Below are positions 13,003-20,376 of a stretch of DNA of 20,376 nucleotides, in pieces. The translations under genes and the position numbers were made by a program. Each line of letters begins with the position of its first letter. Position 1 is the stretch's first letter. This stretch comes from a virus: IMG/VR virus record IMGVR_UViG_3300034104_002928, positions 1 to 20,376 of that record; one strand, written 5' to 3'. A model generated the notes under the pieces. It was not told the DNA's origin. It did not search any database and saw only the letters and a list, made by a program, of their open reading frames with translations.

Positions 13003-14678
13003 ACGTCCCCGTCGTAGTAAATGGAGTCTGCGTCCCTCACCAGCTTTTCCCATACCTTGTCAGCTTTTGTTGCTCGCGGTTCAAATGAGGCGGTTTTACG
13101 CACCAGATCAAGCAAGACAACAGCAGCATCGGCCAAGTCAGGCGATTTGCCGGTCCTTTGCTTCATCACGGTCTTCGATTCGACGGATATCTTTCGCTTC
13201 CCATCGTCGAACATTCGCGCACAGAACTCTTGCAACGTCTCAATGTCCATGCCGCCGACTCGCTCCTCGACGACCCATTTACGCATCGAGAACCAGAGTT
13301 CCGTCACCTTGCGGTCGTATGCCTCATTGCATGGCCTACTATCCTCGTCGCTAACCGGAATGGTCGATGGAGAGCCGCCGAACTCGACGCGATGAACCAC
13401 ACCCCATTCTCTGGTCAGAATGTCCGCCAGACCGCCACCCTCACCGCTTGAATCGAGAGCGAACTTGTCAGGTGGAACGCCTCGCTTGTTGCATTCCTCT
13501 TTAACTCGATTGGCTATCTGGTAATGGACCGGCTCGGTGAGCTGCGCGTTGGGTGATATCTGGATGATATCCTGAAAGAGTATGCTCAGCTTATCGTTAG
13601 CGGTGCCGACTTTGGCAAAGCGAAGGATACATCTATCACCTCCGAAGCCGGGGTCGAGAGCCGCGACAATCTGGACATTGGTCGTAAACGTGAGCTTCTT
13701 GTTCGGCGAATGCGTGTCGATGAGCGACTCGGACAGCACGGTCTTAACCATACCGTCAGGACTCCAGAATCCGCGTGTGTACTTCCAGAACGTAGGACTC
13801 TGTTCGCCCTCATGGCGCATTGCCGACAAGACCTGATCTTGGGTGATGAGGTATGGGTATTTCGTTCGCCCCTCGGTGATGTTCGGCGACTTCATGCCGT
13901 CGAAGCGTCGGCACATGCCGCGTTCCGTCAGCCAATGCTGATCTTCAATCGTGACGCTGCGCCACCCTTTTGCCGGTGTGCAGAATCTGCCGTGCGGATC
14001 AAATTTTGATGCCGGATTCCCGATGACGAGCATCTTAAACTCGCGGCAACCCTTGGAGAGGTTCGTGCAAGCCTCGAACGCTGCTTCAGGCGTATCCGTC
14101 GCTTCGTCGATGATGACCATCACCCGTTCTGCGTGAATACCCTGAATGTTGGCCACTGCCTTCGAGGTGTTGCCTTCTGCGACTGCGATAGCTGAAATGG
14201 AATGCCGGTCGTCACCTTTAACAGCCTGTAACGCCATCTTCGAATCGACCATGTTACCAGGGAATCCGCGCGATTTCCGAACAAGATCCTGAAGATTGGC
14301 CCACATACGCTTTCGGATCATCTTCGCGGTCGTCGATGTCAGAACGACTGTTGACTTGGAAGGATTGGCCAACCACCAGACTGTCGCGAAAAGCGTTGCT
14401 CCGAAGGTCTTTCCGCTCGCTCCGCATCCCGCCCATCCAACGTAGTCATGCTCGCAGAGGCTTTCGACTTGCGCTTCCAACCACGGGTTCCAACTCATCT
14501 TCGGCCAGAGCATTTTCGTCGCATTCTGAAAATGTTCGAAAGTGCCTAGTCCACCCTCGTTTGGTTGGAGTCGATTTCGGAAAGCGTACAGCTCTAGTTC
14601 AAGATCAGGAATCTTGACGGGCGAGCGTATTCCGTACTTGTGGTCGATCAATGGATTCTCAGACACTTGCTCTGCCAT
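12999..14678 (-). CDS. terL: Terminase large subunit
   Basis: A 559-residue protein from ATG 14678, supported by AAGG seven bases upstream; ATG 14693 is an alternative. The N-terminal ATPase has Walker A GCGASGKT (residues 84-91), Walker B VMVIIDEATD (186-195, Asp191-Glu192) and a coupling motif around MLVIGNPAS. The C-terminal RNase H-like nuclease has ALDPGFGGD (Asp342), ALDSSGEGGG (Asp409) and SPDLADA (Asp514 and Asp517 region). It pumps DNA into the procapsid through the portal and cuts concatemers. Length is normal for the family. It is the first gene of the minus-strand head operon, and diverges from the fibre gene at 14733. No small terminase was recognised nearby. Confidence 0.95.
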   Translation of the reverse strand: MAEQVSENPLIDHKYGIRSPVKIPDLELELYAFRNRLQPNEGGLGTFEHFQNATKMLWPKMSWNPWLEAQVESLCEHDYVGWAGCGASGKTFGATLFATVWWLANPSKSTVVLTSTTAKMIRKRMWANLQDLVRKSRGFPGNMVDSKMALQAVKGDDRHSISAIAVAEGNTSKAVANIQGIHAERVMVIIDEATDTPEAAFEACTNLSKGCREFKMLVIGNPASKFDPHGRFCTPAKGWRSVTIEDQHWLTERGMCRRFDGMKSPNITEGRTKYPYLITQDQVLSAMRHEGEQSPTFWKYTRGFWSPDGMVKTVLSESLIDTHSPNKKLTFTTNVQIVAALDPGFGGDRCILRFAKVGTANDKLSILFQDIIQISPNAQLTEPVHYQIANRVKEECNKRGVPPDKFALDSSGEGGGLADILTREWGVVHRVEFGGSPSTIPVSDEDSRPCNEAYDRKVTELWFSMRKWVVEERVGGMDIETLQEFCARMFDDGKRKISVESKTVMKQRTGKSPDLADAAVVLLDLVRKTASFEPRATKADKVWEKLVRDADSIYYDGDV

Positions 14679-14732
14679 AGTTTGGCCTTGCATTAGTTGT
14701 CGTTGGACTTGAGGTTCTGCGAAAGGAAAATT
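14679..14732. promoter_or_regulatory. Divergent control region between head and tail operons
   Basis: About 54 bases separate the terminase start from the collagen-like fibre start, and both operons must be transcribed outward from here or from further in. I could not find convincing -35 and -10 boxes on either strand; a TTGGAC at 14703-14708 on the plus strand has no good partner. A phage-specific promoter or read-through are possible. Confidence 0.45.
14722..14730 (+). promoter_or_regulatory. Shine-Dalgarno for the collagen-like fibre gene
   Basis: AAAGGAAAA followed by TT sits directly before ATG 14733. It decides the start against the in-frame upstream initiator at 14697. Confidence 0.65.
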
Positions 14733-15938
14733 ATGCCGTCGCAACTTGTTTCTTCATCCGGCTGTTGCCAGCCTTGCGACTCCGAGCCGGTAGTCGTGAA
14801 TATCCCTGGTCCTCAAGGGGCAGCGGGTACTAACGGTACCAATGGCACGAACGGTATTGATTCGTTCACCTACACGACTGCGGCATTTTTTGTCCCCGCT
14901 CTTGGAGCATCGGTTGTGGTTGCGGTCGATAACACCGAGTTTTTGCCTGAATCAGTCGCCGGACAGTTCTTCGTTTCGATTCAGGGTCTTGGCTACATGC
15001 AGGTTACCTCGGTCGATGGCCTGCTGTTGACCTTGCAGAATCCCGCCGCTGGAGTTCTTGGCATTGCCAATGCGGTTCCGACTACGTTGATTCCGTCCGG
15101 TTCGCTCATCACGCTGGCTGGAGCGATTGGTCCTACGGGTGCTGCCGGTGTGTCTGGCGGTGCGCCGGTTGGAGCTTCTTACATCTGTCGCACAGCCGAT
15201 GGAACTCTGACGAACGAGACAGCTCTCGATTCGCTTGCCTCCGGTTACATGAAGACCGCCGGATCGGGTGGTGCTGGCGTCGTCTCGACCGTTGCGACGG
15301 TTCCGGTTGGCGACATCAGCGGCACGTTGCCAATTGCTAAGGGTGGAACGAATCTGACGACCGCTCCGGCAAACAAGATTCTGGTGGGCGATGGAGCCGC
15401 CTATCTCCAGAAGGAAATCGTCGGAACACTTCCGATTGTCGTCACGAATTCGACTGGAAACATTACGCTGTCTGCGCCTTCGATTGTTCCGTTCAGCTAC
15501 GTCACGTTTACGCGGAGGGTGACTGGAATTGGGGCTGCAAATGCTCCGCTTTTGCCCACAGCGACAACGACAAATCCATTTAGCCTAACCGCCTATCCAT
15601 TAGCCTCTTACGCTGGCATTGACACCGCTTCAGGGTTCAACTCTGCGCTGGGTCGTTTTACGGTTCCATACACCGGATACTACACGATTGATGTGGTGTT
15701 GAATCTTGACGCGGTGACAACCACCGCCTCCGTAAGAGTTTTTATTCGCAAGACCGGCTCCGACATAATCGCATCGTTTCCGTTTAACGTAACAAGCTCT
15801 GGATTTCAGCCGATATCCATCAACTACGTTGATAACGCGACTTCGGTAACCGATTATTACGAAATTTTCATCACGACCACGCACGACCTTTACGTCGATC
15901 AAGGCTCTTCATTCTCCGTCCAGCGGATTCAGGCTTAA
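14733..15938 (+). CDS. Collagen-like tail fibre with C1q-like C-terminal head
   Basis: A 401-residue protein. Residues 1-25 contain three Cys. Residues 26-43 are six Gly-X-Y triplets (GPQ, GAA, GTN, GTN, GTN, GID) and 130-144 are five more (GAI, GPT, GAA, GVS, GGA), between beta-rich segments. Around 200-215 there is DISGTLPIAKGGTNL, a trimeric fibre-type segment. The last ~145 residues look like a C1q/TNF jelly roll: SGFNSALGRFTVPYTGYYTIDV is close to the C1q core F-x-x-x-G-x-F-x-x-P-x-x-G-x-Y, followed by alternating strands and a terminal strand. Collagen plus C1q heads form trimers in eukaryotes and in bacterial BclA-like filaments. It likely binds the host cell. First gene of the plus-strand tail operon; three bases to the next start. 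Confidence 0.88.
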   Translation: MPSQLVSSSGCCQPCDSEPVVVNIPGPQGAAGTNGTNGTNGIDSFTYTTAAFFVPALGASVVVAVDNTEFLPESVAGQFFVSIQGLGYMQVTSVDGLLLTLQNPAAGVLGIANAVPTTLIPSGSLITLAGAIGPTGAAGVSGGAPVGASYICRTADGTLTNETALDSLASGYMKTAGSGGAGVVSTVATVPVGDISGTLPIAKGGTNLTTAPANKILVGDGAAYLQKEIVGTLPIVVTNSTGNITLSAPSIVPFSYVTFTRRVTGIGAANAPLLPTATTTNPFSLTAYPLASYAGIDTASGFNSALGRFTVPYTGYYTIDVVLNLDAVTTTASVRVFIRKTGSDIIASFPFNVTSSGFQPISINYVDNATSVTDYYEIFITTTHDLYVDQGSSFSVQRIQA

Positions 15939-15941
15939 ACC

Positions 15942-17795
15942 ATGAGCGAACGCGCACCACGCAGGTACACGGACGGATCTGTCACCTTTGACGGTGGCAT
16001 CGACTCCGGCGTCATGCCTTCCGAGGTGGAAAAGAATCAAGTTGCGTTCGCCGTCAATGCCAACTTTCGCGAGGGGTTTATTTCGCCTCGCCCCGGTTTC
16101 GTTCAGAAAGACTACGACCTCTGCGTCACAATCACCGCTGACAACGCCGAGGTTACTGCTGATCAGACGAACGTGACAGCGGATGGGTGGTCGGAGGAAT
16201 GCTACGGTCCTCAGGGTCTGACCGGCACGTTCCAATGCGCGCTGCCCTACATCTCGGACGATGGACGCACGTTCATTCTGCTGATGATCAGTGGTAAAGT
16301 GTGGCTTTACAACTGCGCTCAAAACAACGCTCAGAACCTCAGTGTTACGCCTGACCTAGAGAATCCGTCCAACCTGCTCGATGGCTGGATGGTTCAAGCT
16401 GAGAACTTCGCCGTCATTCAAGATGGATTCAGCAAGCCGCTGATCTTCAACGGGACAAGCCTACGTCGAGCTAAGGATGACGAGATTAAGACCGGCAGAG
16501 TTATGGCCTACGTCAATGGCCGTATCTGGTACGCGCTTCCGAACGGCTTTTCATTCCGAGCCACCGACATCGTTTATGGAGACGGTACGCGAGCCAGCGT
16601 TCTCAAAGAAACCGAGAACACCTTCCTTAATGAAGGCGGAGACTTTTCGGTTCCGTCGGATTCAGGAGGCATCACAGCAATGGCCGTCCCCGGCGATCCA
16701 GATACGTCGCTTGGTCAAGGACCGCTTCTTGTCTTCACGCCTCGATACGTTTTCAGCGTCCAAGCCCCTGTAGACCGCGATGTTTGGAAGAACCTGAACT
16801 ATCCCATTCAGGCCATCAGCTTGCTGACCAGCGGCGCGCTAGGCGCACGGTCGGCCATCACCGTCAATGGCGATGTCTTCTACCGAGCTATCGACGGTAT
16901 CCGCTCGTTTATCATCGCTCGTCGGTCATTCAGCGACTGGGGTAACACGCCCATCAGCGGCGAGATGACGCCTATCGTTGAGAACGATCAGTCGAATCTC
17001 TTGTGGGCCAGTTCTGCCGTCGTCTTTGACAATCGGGTGCTGATGACTTCTCAGCCTCGCTTCAATTCAGAGGGTGTGATTCATAAGGCCATATCTGTGT
17101 TGGATATGGAGCTTGTCACCTCGATGCGGAAGAAGGCTCCTCCGGCATGGGCTGGCATCTGGACCGGCCTGAACGTGTTGCAGCTCGTCAAGACCGAGAA
17201 CGCTTACGGAGACGCTTGTTTCGCAATCGCTCGCGGATCTGACGACACGATTCAGATTTGGGAAATCACCAAGTCCGAGAAGTTCGACATGAACTTGAGC
17301 GAGACTCCCAAGAAGGAAATCGAGTGGCAGGTGCAGACTCGCGCCTACAACTTTGAGGTTCCGTTTGGTCTGAAGCGTCTCGATTCCGGCGACTTGTTCA
17401 TCGACAAGCTGGAAGGCGATGTCTCCTTCAATGTCACCTATCGACCTGACCAGTATCCTGGCTGGATCGAGTGGATTGACTTCGCCGAGTGCGCGACTGT
17501 TACGCAGTGCTTTGATCTTTGTCCGCTCACGAACTTCAAGCCGCAGTATCGGCCCAAGATGCGCTTCCCGACTCCATCGGATGCGCCGTGCAACGCGACG
17601 ATCAGCACTCCCGCTCGGAATCTTTACGAGGTTCAGGTCATGTTGAACATCATCGGGTACTGTCGGGTCAAGAGTCTTCGAGTTCACGCCTACGACATCC
17701 AAGAGTCGAGTGTTGGAGAGTGCCGGACGGTCTTCCCTGCCTGCACACCGCTTGATGTCTGCGATATCAACCCGCTGACCTACACATCGGAATAG
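15942..17795 (+). CDS. Large tail-tube or stabilisation-like protein with ITAD repeats
   Basis: A 617-residue protein from ATG 15942. The N-terminus has TFDGGIDSGVMPSEVEKNQV, then a Gly/Arg segment ending SPRPGF; this opening occurs in large proteins of uncultured podoviruses that sit beside neck genes. Residues 64-84 are three ITAD-type heptapeptides. The bulk is beta-rich with recurring Gly-Trp and Asp turns (for example RIWYALPNGFSFR and WAGIWTGLN), consistent with a beta-propeller such as that of podoviral nozzle proteins (T7 gp12 or P22 gp10 type). Cysteines cluster near the C-terminus. I infer a nozzle or tail-hub role from size and neighbours; sequence homology to T7 or P22 proteins is not visible by eye. 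Confidence 0.72.
   Translation: MSERAPRRYTDGSVTFDGGIDSGVMPSEVEKNQVAFAVNANFREGFISPRPGFVQKDYDLCVTITADNAEVTADQTNVTADGWSEECYGPQGLTGTFQCALPYISDDGRTFILLMISGKVWLYNCAQNNAQNLSVTPDLENPSNLLDGWMVQAENFAVIQDGFSKPLIFNGTSLRRAKDDEIKTGRVMAYVNGRIWYALPNGFSFRATDIVYGDGTRASVLKETENTFLNEGGDFSVPSDSGGITAMAVPGDPDTSLGQGPLLVFTPRYVFSVQAPVDRDVWKNLNYPIQAISLLTSGALGARSAITVNGDVFYRAIDGIRSFIIARRSFSDWGNTPISGEMTPIVENDQSNLLWASSAVVFDNRVLMTSQPRFNSEGVIHKAISVLDMELVTSMRKKAPPAWAGIWTGLNVLQLVKTENAYGDACFAIARGSDDTIQIWEITKSEKFDMNLSETPKKEIEWQVQTRAYNFEVPFGLKRLDSGDLFIDKLEGDVSFNVTYRPDQYPGWIEWIDFAECATVTQCFDLCPLTNFKPQYRPKMRFPTPSDAPCNATISTPARNLYEVQVMLNIIGYCRVKSLRVHAYDIQESSVGECRTVFPACTPLDVCDINPLTYTSE
16131..16193 (+). repeat. Three in-frame 21-bp coding repeats (ITADNAE, VTADQTN, VTADGWS)
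   Basis: Residues 64-84 of the large tail protein repeat the [IV]TADxxx unit three times. It matches the array at 1971-2033 in period, copy number and core sequence. Confidence 0.75.
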
Positions 17796-17805
17796 CCTAA
17801 CAATC

Positions 17806-18507
17806 ATGCCAAACCTTACGCTCATCACGCTCACTCCGCCGAGTCTGCCGGTTGGATATTGTCCGCTGAACTACCAGAACTTGGCCAACGATATCATCAG
17901 CGGCACTCAAGCGACGTTCAACAGCGCGATTGGAAACTCGTTCTTTAATTTCGGATCGACCACTCCTGCGCTGAACAATCAGGTTTATCCGTGGCTGGAT
18001 GAAGATAGCAATTGGTGGGTCTTCAACGGCGGCTATTGGAGCCGAAAGCATCCTGTTTCGATAACAAGTTCCGAGCGTCGGATCTTTGTTGGCACTACCA
18101 ACGACTTGCTTTCGTACGATGGTGGCGATGGAACTTCAAACCCTGTCACCAATTACAGCGGAGCGATGTGGGAGGTTGACACGGCTTTTCAGGCGCGCTT
18201 CCCGGTCGGTGCTGGAACCTTTGCGGCAAGCGGAGTCATCAACGTCAATGGGACAGCCACCTCGACTGCCGTTGTCGGCGAGGATCAGCACACGCTGACC
18301 GTGCAAGAGATGCCTGCTCACACTCACAATTTCTTTCCGCTTGTCACTGCGGATGCAAATAATGGCGGAGCCAATGGCGTCCAGTACGGCACCACGGCGA
18401 ATGTCCCCACTTCATCCACTGGAGATGGAGCGGCTCATAACAACCTGCCGCCGTTTTACGGTGTTTACTTCATCAAGCGAACCGCCCGAGTCTACTACAC
18501 CAAATGA
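17806..18507 (+). CDS. Tail collar-type fibre protein
   Basis: A 233-residue protein from ATG 17806, ten bases after the previous stop. The N-terminal 100 residues are beta-rich and contain LPVGYCPLNYQNLANDIISG and several Trp (YPWLDEDSNWWVFNGGYW). The C-terminal half has FQARFPVGAGTF, TLTVQEMPAHTHNF and HNNLPPFYGVYFIKRT, the familiar collar-domain end seen in phage tail fibres, with the HTH residues likely holding metal between trimer strands. It probably forms a short receptor-binding or collar fibre. Its stop overlaps the next start (ATGA at 18504-18507), so it is likely co-translated with the neck-like gene. Confidence 0.88.
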   Translation: MPNLTLITLTPPSLPVGYCPLNYQNLANDIISGTQATFNSAIGNSFFNFGSTTPALNNQVYPWLDEDSNWWVFNGGYWSRKHPVSITSSERRIFVGTTNDLLSYDGGDGTSNPVTNYSGAMWEVDTAFQARFPVGAGTFAASGVINVNGTATSTAVVGEDQHTLTVQEMPAHTHNFFPLVTADANNGGANGVQYGTTANVPTSSTGDGAAHNNLPPFYGVYFIKRTARVYYTK

Positions 18508-19475
18508 AGCTGATTGTTCAGGACATCCGCTCGACTATCGCTCGGGTCATCGGCGTATGTGTCGATGATCAGCGCGTTTACGACTACATCAACCAAGCGT
18601 GTCGAAGGCTTCTACACAAGGGGTTGTGGGCTGGTGCGTACGGGCGGTTCACGATTCATACGGTCGGCGGTTGCATCACTTGGCCGCGTCAGATCGAAAC
18701 CATCGAAGCTGTAGCCGACTGCTGCGGAGTCGGAACCGTCCGCAATCAATGGTTCGAGTTTCAAGAAACCGGCTATGGACTACTCAACTCAGGAGACGCT
18801 TGCGTCGGTAAGCAGCTTATTGACCGTGGGACTGTCGTCTCTTACCGCGACATGTCTGGTGGTCTTAACAGCTACATTCGAGTCTACCCTGGCGACGCTT
18901 CGGATGTCGGCAAGACCATCACCTTGCAAGGAGTCGATCAGAACGGTCAGTGGATTCGAACGCAGTCCGGCGGCGCATGGATTGACGGAGAGAAGCTGAC
19001 GCTCGCTTTGCCGTACGTTCAATCGACAAAGAAGTTCACTCAGCTTACCGGCGTTATCCGTGAGGCGACGAACACCGCGAGCCGATTGTACGAGTACGAT
19101 GCGACTGCGTTGTCCGAACTCGATCTGGCAGTTTACGACCCCGATGAAACTTTGCCGCAGTACCGTCGCAGCTTGCTCACCGACCGCTGCCATAACGACG
19201 AGGATAAGCCGGTGACGGTCATGGCGAAGATGCGCCATATCAACGCGACGAGCGTTAACGACTACCTCATTCCTCCGTGTCCTGATGCCATCAAGCTGAT
19301 GGTCATGGCGATTCGCAAGGAGGAGAACGATTTGATTCAGGAAGCAGTGGCCTACGAAGCTAAAGCGGTTCAAGCTGTGCAGGAGCAGACGATGCAGTAT
19401 CTGGGCGATGCGGTGCATACGATACGCATGGTCGGTGTAGGATTAAATGGCGGTGGATTCTCGCAATGGTTCTGA
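18504..19475 (+). CDS. Neck or tail-adaptor-like protein
   Basis: A 323-residue protein whose ATG lies in an ATGA overlap with the collar-fibre stop. The N-terminus is helical (VQDIRSTIARVIGV, RVYDYINQACRRLLHKGLW), then beta-rich strands around IHTVGGCITWPRQIETIEAV, SYIRVYPGDASDVGKTITLQ and TQLTGVIREA. The C-terminal part is helical again and holds CPDAIKLMVMAIRKEENDL. A helix-beta-helix layout with a leading helix bundle is seen in podoviral adaptor proteins (T7 gp11 or P22 gp4 type), which sit below the portal. The position next to the tail-tube-like and ejection-like genes agrees. Identity by sequence is not certain; another tail protein is possible. Confidence 0.7.
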   Translation: MKLIVQDIRSTIARVIGVCVDDQRVYDYINQACRRLLHKGLWAGAYGRFTIHTVGGCITWPRQIETIEAVADCCGVGTVRNQWFEFQETGYGLLNSGDACVGKQLIDRGTVVSYRDMSGGLNSYIRVYPGDASDVGKTITLQGVDQNGQWIRTQSGGAWIDGEKLTLALPYVQSTKKFTQLTGVIREATNTASRLYEYDATALSELDLAVYDPDETLPQYRRSLLTDRCHNDEDKPVTVMAKMRHINATSVNDYLIPPCPDAIKLMVMAIRKEENDLIQEAVAYEAKAVQAVQEQTMQYLGDAVHTIRMVGVGLNGGGFSQWF

Positions 19476-19491
19476 ACCAAAAGGATAATTT

Positions 19492-20355
19492 ATGCCAATA
19501 GGAATTGGAGCGGCAATTTTGGGTGGAGCAGGCATCTCGGCAGCGGGAAGTCTGCTTGGTGGACTGTTTGGTGGAAAGAAGCCGAAGGTTCCTGAGCTGA
19601 AGCCGATTGATTTCGCCAAGGAACAGCAGCAGGCGATTCAGCAGAACATCGCGTCGCTTGAGTCGGCCACTGATCTAGCAAAAAGGACGACCGCCGCTGA
19701 GCAGTCTCAGCTTGAGTCGCAGCTTCGTCGCGCGATTCCTGGCTATGACCAACTTGTTAAACAAGCTGGCGCAAACATTGGGTCGGCTTTGCGGGGTGAA
19801 ATCTCGCCTGAAGTCTCCGCTCAGGTTCAGCGTTCTACCGCTGGACGCGCTTTGTCTGGTGGATTTGGCGCAGGATCTGGATTCGGTCGTGCGCTGACCG
19901 CTCGCGATTTAGGTCTGACCGGCATGCAGATTCAGAATCAAGGTCTTGCTCAAGCTCAGAACTTCATCCAGCAGCAACGATCATTTGGTATGGTTCAGCC
20001 GTTCTCGGTGAGCAGTATGTTCATCACGCCAGCGCAGCGCATTGGAGCGATTCAGCAGCAACAGTCGGCCATGTACGGCCGTGATTTGACTGCCGCTCAG
20101 GTTGCTGCCGCTCCCTCTCCGATGCAGCAGGCGGCTCAGACTGCACTTACCAATTTTGGCGGTGTTGCCGGTGGCGCGCTGTCGCAGTACGGAATGTATC
20201 AGGGGTTGATGGCTGGCCAACGTGGGCCGTCGCCTTCGTACAATCCAATGAACGATCCTGAGCTTTACGCGATTCCTGCCACGAACACTTCCGAGCTAGG
20301 GCCGACTTCAACGAGCTTGTTCCCAGAGTACGGCTCTTCAATCTACGGACGCTAA
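19492..20355 (+). CDS. Internal virion or DNA-ejection-like protein
   Basis: A 287-residue protein from ATG 19492 with AAGGA seven bases upstream. The N-terminus is a Gly/Ala-rich hydrophobic stretch (about residues 3-27, IGAAILGGAGISAAGSLLGG), suited to membrane insertion. The next 80 residues are Gln/Ala-rich and helical (EQQQAIQQNIASLESA), then a Gly-rich hinge (GGFGAGSGFG), further Gln-rich helices and a Pro/Ser-rich C-terminal tail. These traits occur in podoviral ejection proteins, which cross the host envelope to guide DNA (T7 gp14 type). The call rests on composition and position at the end of the tail operon. No enzymatic motif is seen. Confidence 0.72.
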   Translation: MPIGIGAAILGGAGISAAGSLLGGLFGGKKPKVPELKPIDFAKEQQQAIQQNIASLESATDLAKRTTAAEQSQLESQLRRAIPGYDQLVKQAGANIGSALRGEISPEVSAQVQRSTAGRALSGGFGAGSGFGRALTARDLGLTGMQIQNQGLAQAQNFIQQQRSFGMVQPFSVSSMFITPAQRIGAIQQQQSAMYGRDLTAAQVAAAPSPMQQAAQTALTNFGGVAGGALSQYGMYQGLMAGQRGPSPSYNPMNDPELYAIPATNTSELGPTSTSLFPEYGSSIYGR

Positions 20356-20359
20356 CATT

Positions 20360-20376
20360 ATGGCCGACCAATCTCT
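20360..20376 (+). CDS. Start of another gene, cut by the window edge
   Basis: ATG 20360 opens a frame (M-A-D-Q-S) four bases after the previous stop, with the context ACATTATG. The rest lies to the right of the window, so no function can be assigned. By position it is likely another internal virion or ejection protein. Confidence 0.55.

Noticed and set aside
14808-14862. Short tandem DNA repeat (GGTACTAACGGTACCAATGG type), possibly regulatory or CRISPR-like
   Set aside because: It encodes the Gly-Thr-Asn collagen triplets in frame and has no spacers, so it is a coding repeat.
14733-15938. Diversity-generating retroelement target in the fibre
   Set aside because: No reverse transcriptase gene or template repeat was seen in the window.
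17067-17834. Long frame on the minus strand (255 residues)
   Set aside because: It is antisense to the large tail protein, whose own frame is continuous and family-like; the antisense product has no recognisable motif. It is a shadow of biased codons.
1-20376. tRNA, rRNA or integrase genes
   Set aside because: No cloverleaf-like sequence, rRNA segment or recombinase motif was recognised in reading both strands.

Overview
This window looks like the structural and morphogenesis half of a tailed double-stranded DNA phage (Caudoviricetes). The order terminase, portal, scaffold, and the tail-tube-like and ejection-like proteins without a tape-measure, tail-sheath or major tail-tube gene, suggest a short-tailed (podovirus-like) virion. 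No bacterial chromosomal genes, tRNAs, rRNAs, integrase or lysogeny genes were seen, so it reads as a virulent or uncultured phage contig. A small lipoprotein-like lysis candidate hints at a Gram-negative-type envelope, but the host cannot be named from this sequence.

Layout: (A) Positions 1-4848, plus strand. The 3' end of a structural gene (possibly the major capsid protein) stops at a strong intrinsic terminator. It is followed by an HNH endonuclease, a small acidic protein, two small proteins with related N-termini (one carrying a fibre-like beta domain), a tail fibre with a C-terminal S74 self-cleaving chaperone, fibre-associated small proteins, and a compact lysis-like cluster of two holin-like proteins, an overlapping pair that could be spanins, and a Pro-rich mini-protein. 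(B) Positions 4849-4902: a terminator that works on both strands, at the point where the two arms converge. (C) Positions 4913-14678, minus strand, read from right to left: large terminase, a Cys-rich putative zinc protein, portal, then five tightly packed genes (methyltransferase, GT25-like glycosyltransferase, second methyltransferase, second GT25-like glycosyltransferase, GH130-like beta-propeller), then a small unknown protein and a coiled-coil scaffold candidate. (D) Positions 14733-20376, plus strand, diverging from the terminase across only about 54 bases: a collagen-like fibre with a C1q-like head, a large tail-tube or stabilisation-like protein, a collar-type fibre, a neck-like protein, a Gly/Gln-rich ejection-like protein and the first codons of one more gene.

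How it fits together: arm C packages DNA and builds the procapsid, arm D builds the tail and ejection apparatus, and arm A supplies adhesins and lysis. The most unusual part is the glycan-type cassette at 6354-10142. It sits inside the head-assembly operon, between portal and scaffold, with start and stop codons overlapping or nearly touching. It has the order MT-GT-MT-GT-propeller, and the two GTs are clear paralogues of each other. Such a cassette could decorate the virion or alter host surface glycans; the target is not visible in the sequence. Other features of interest are a seven-residue ITAD-type repeat shared by two otherwise unrelated proteins, 11-residue repeats at the portal C-terminus, and a recurring ATTATG start context.
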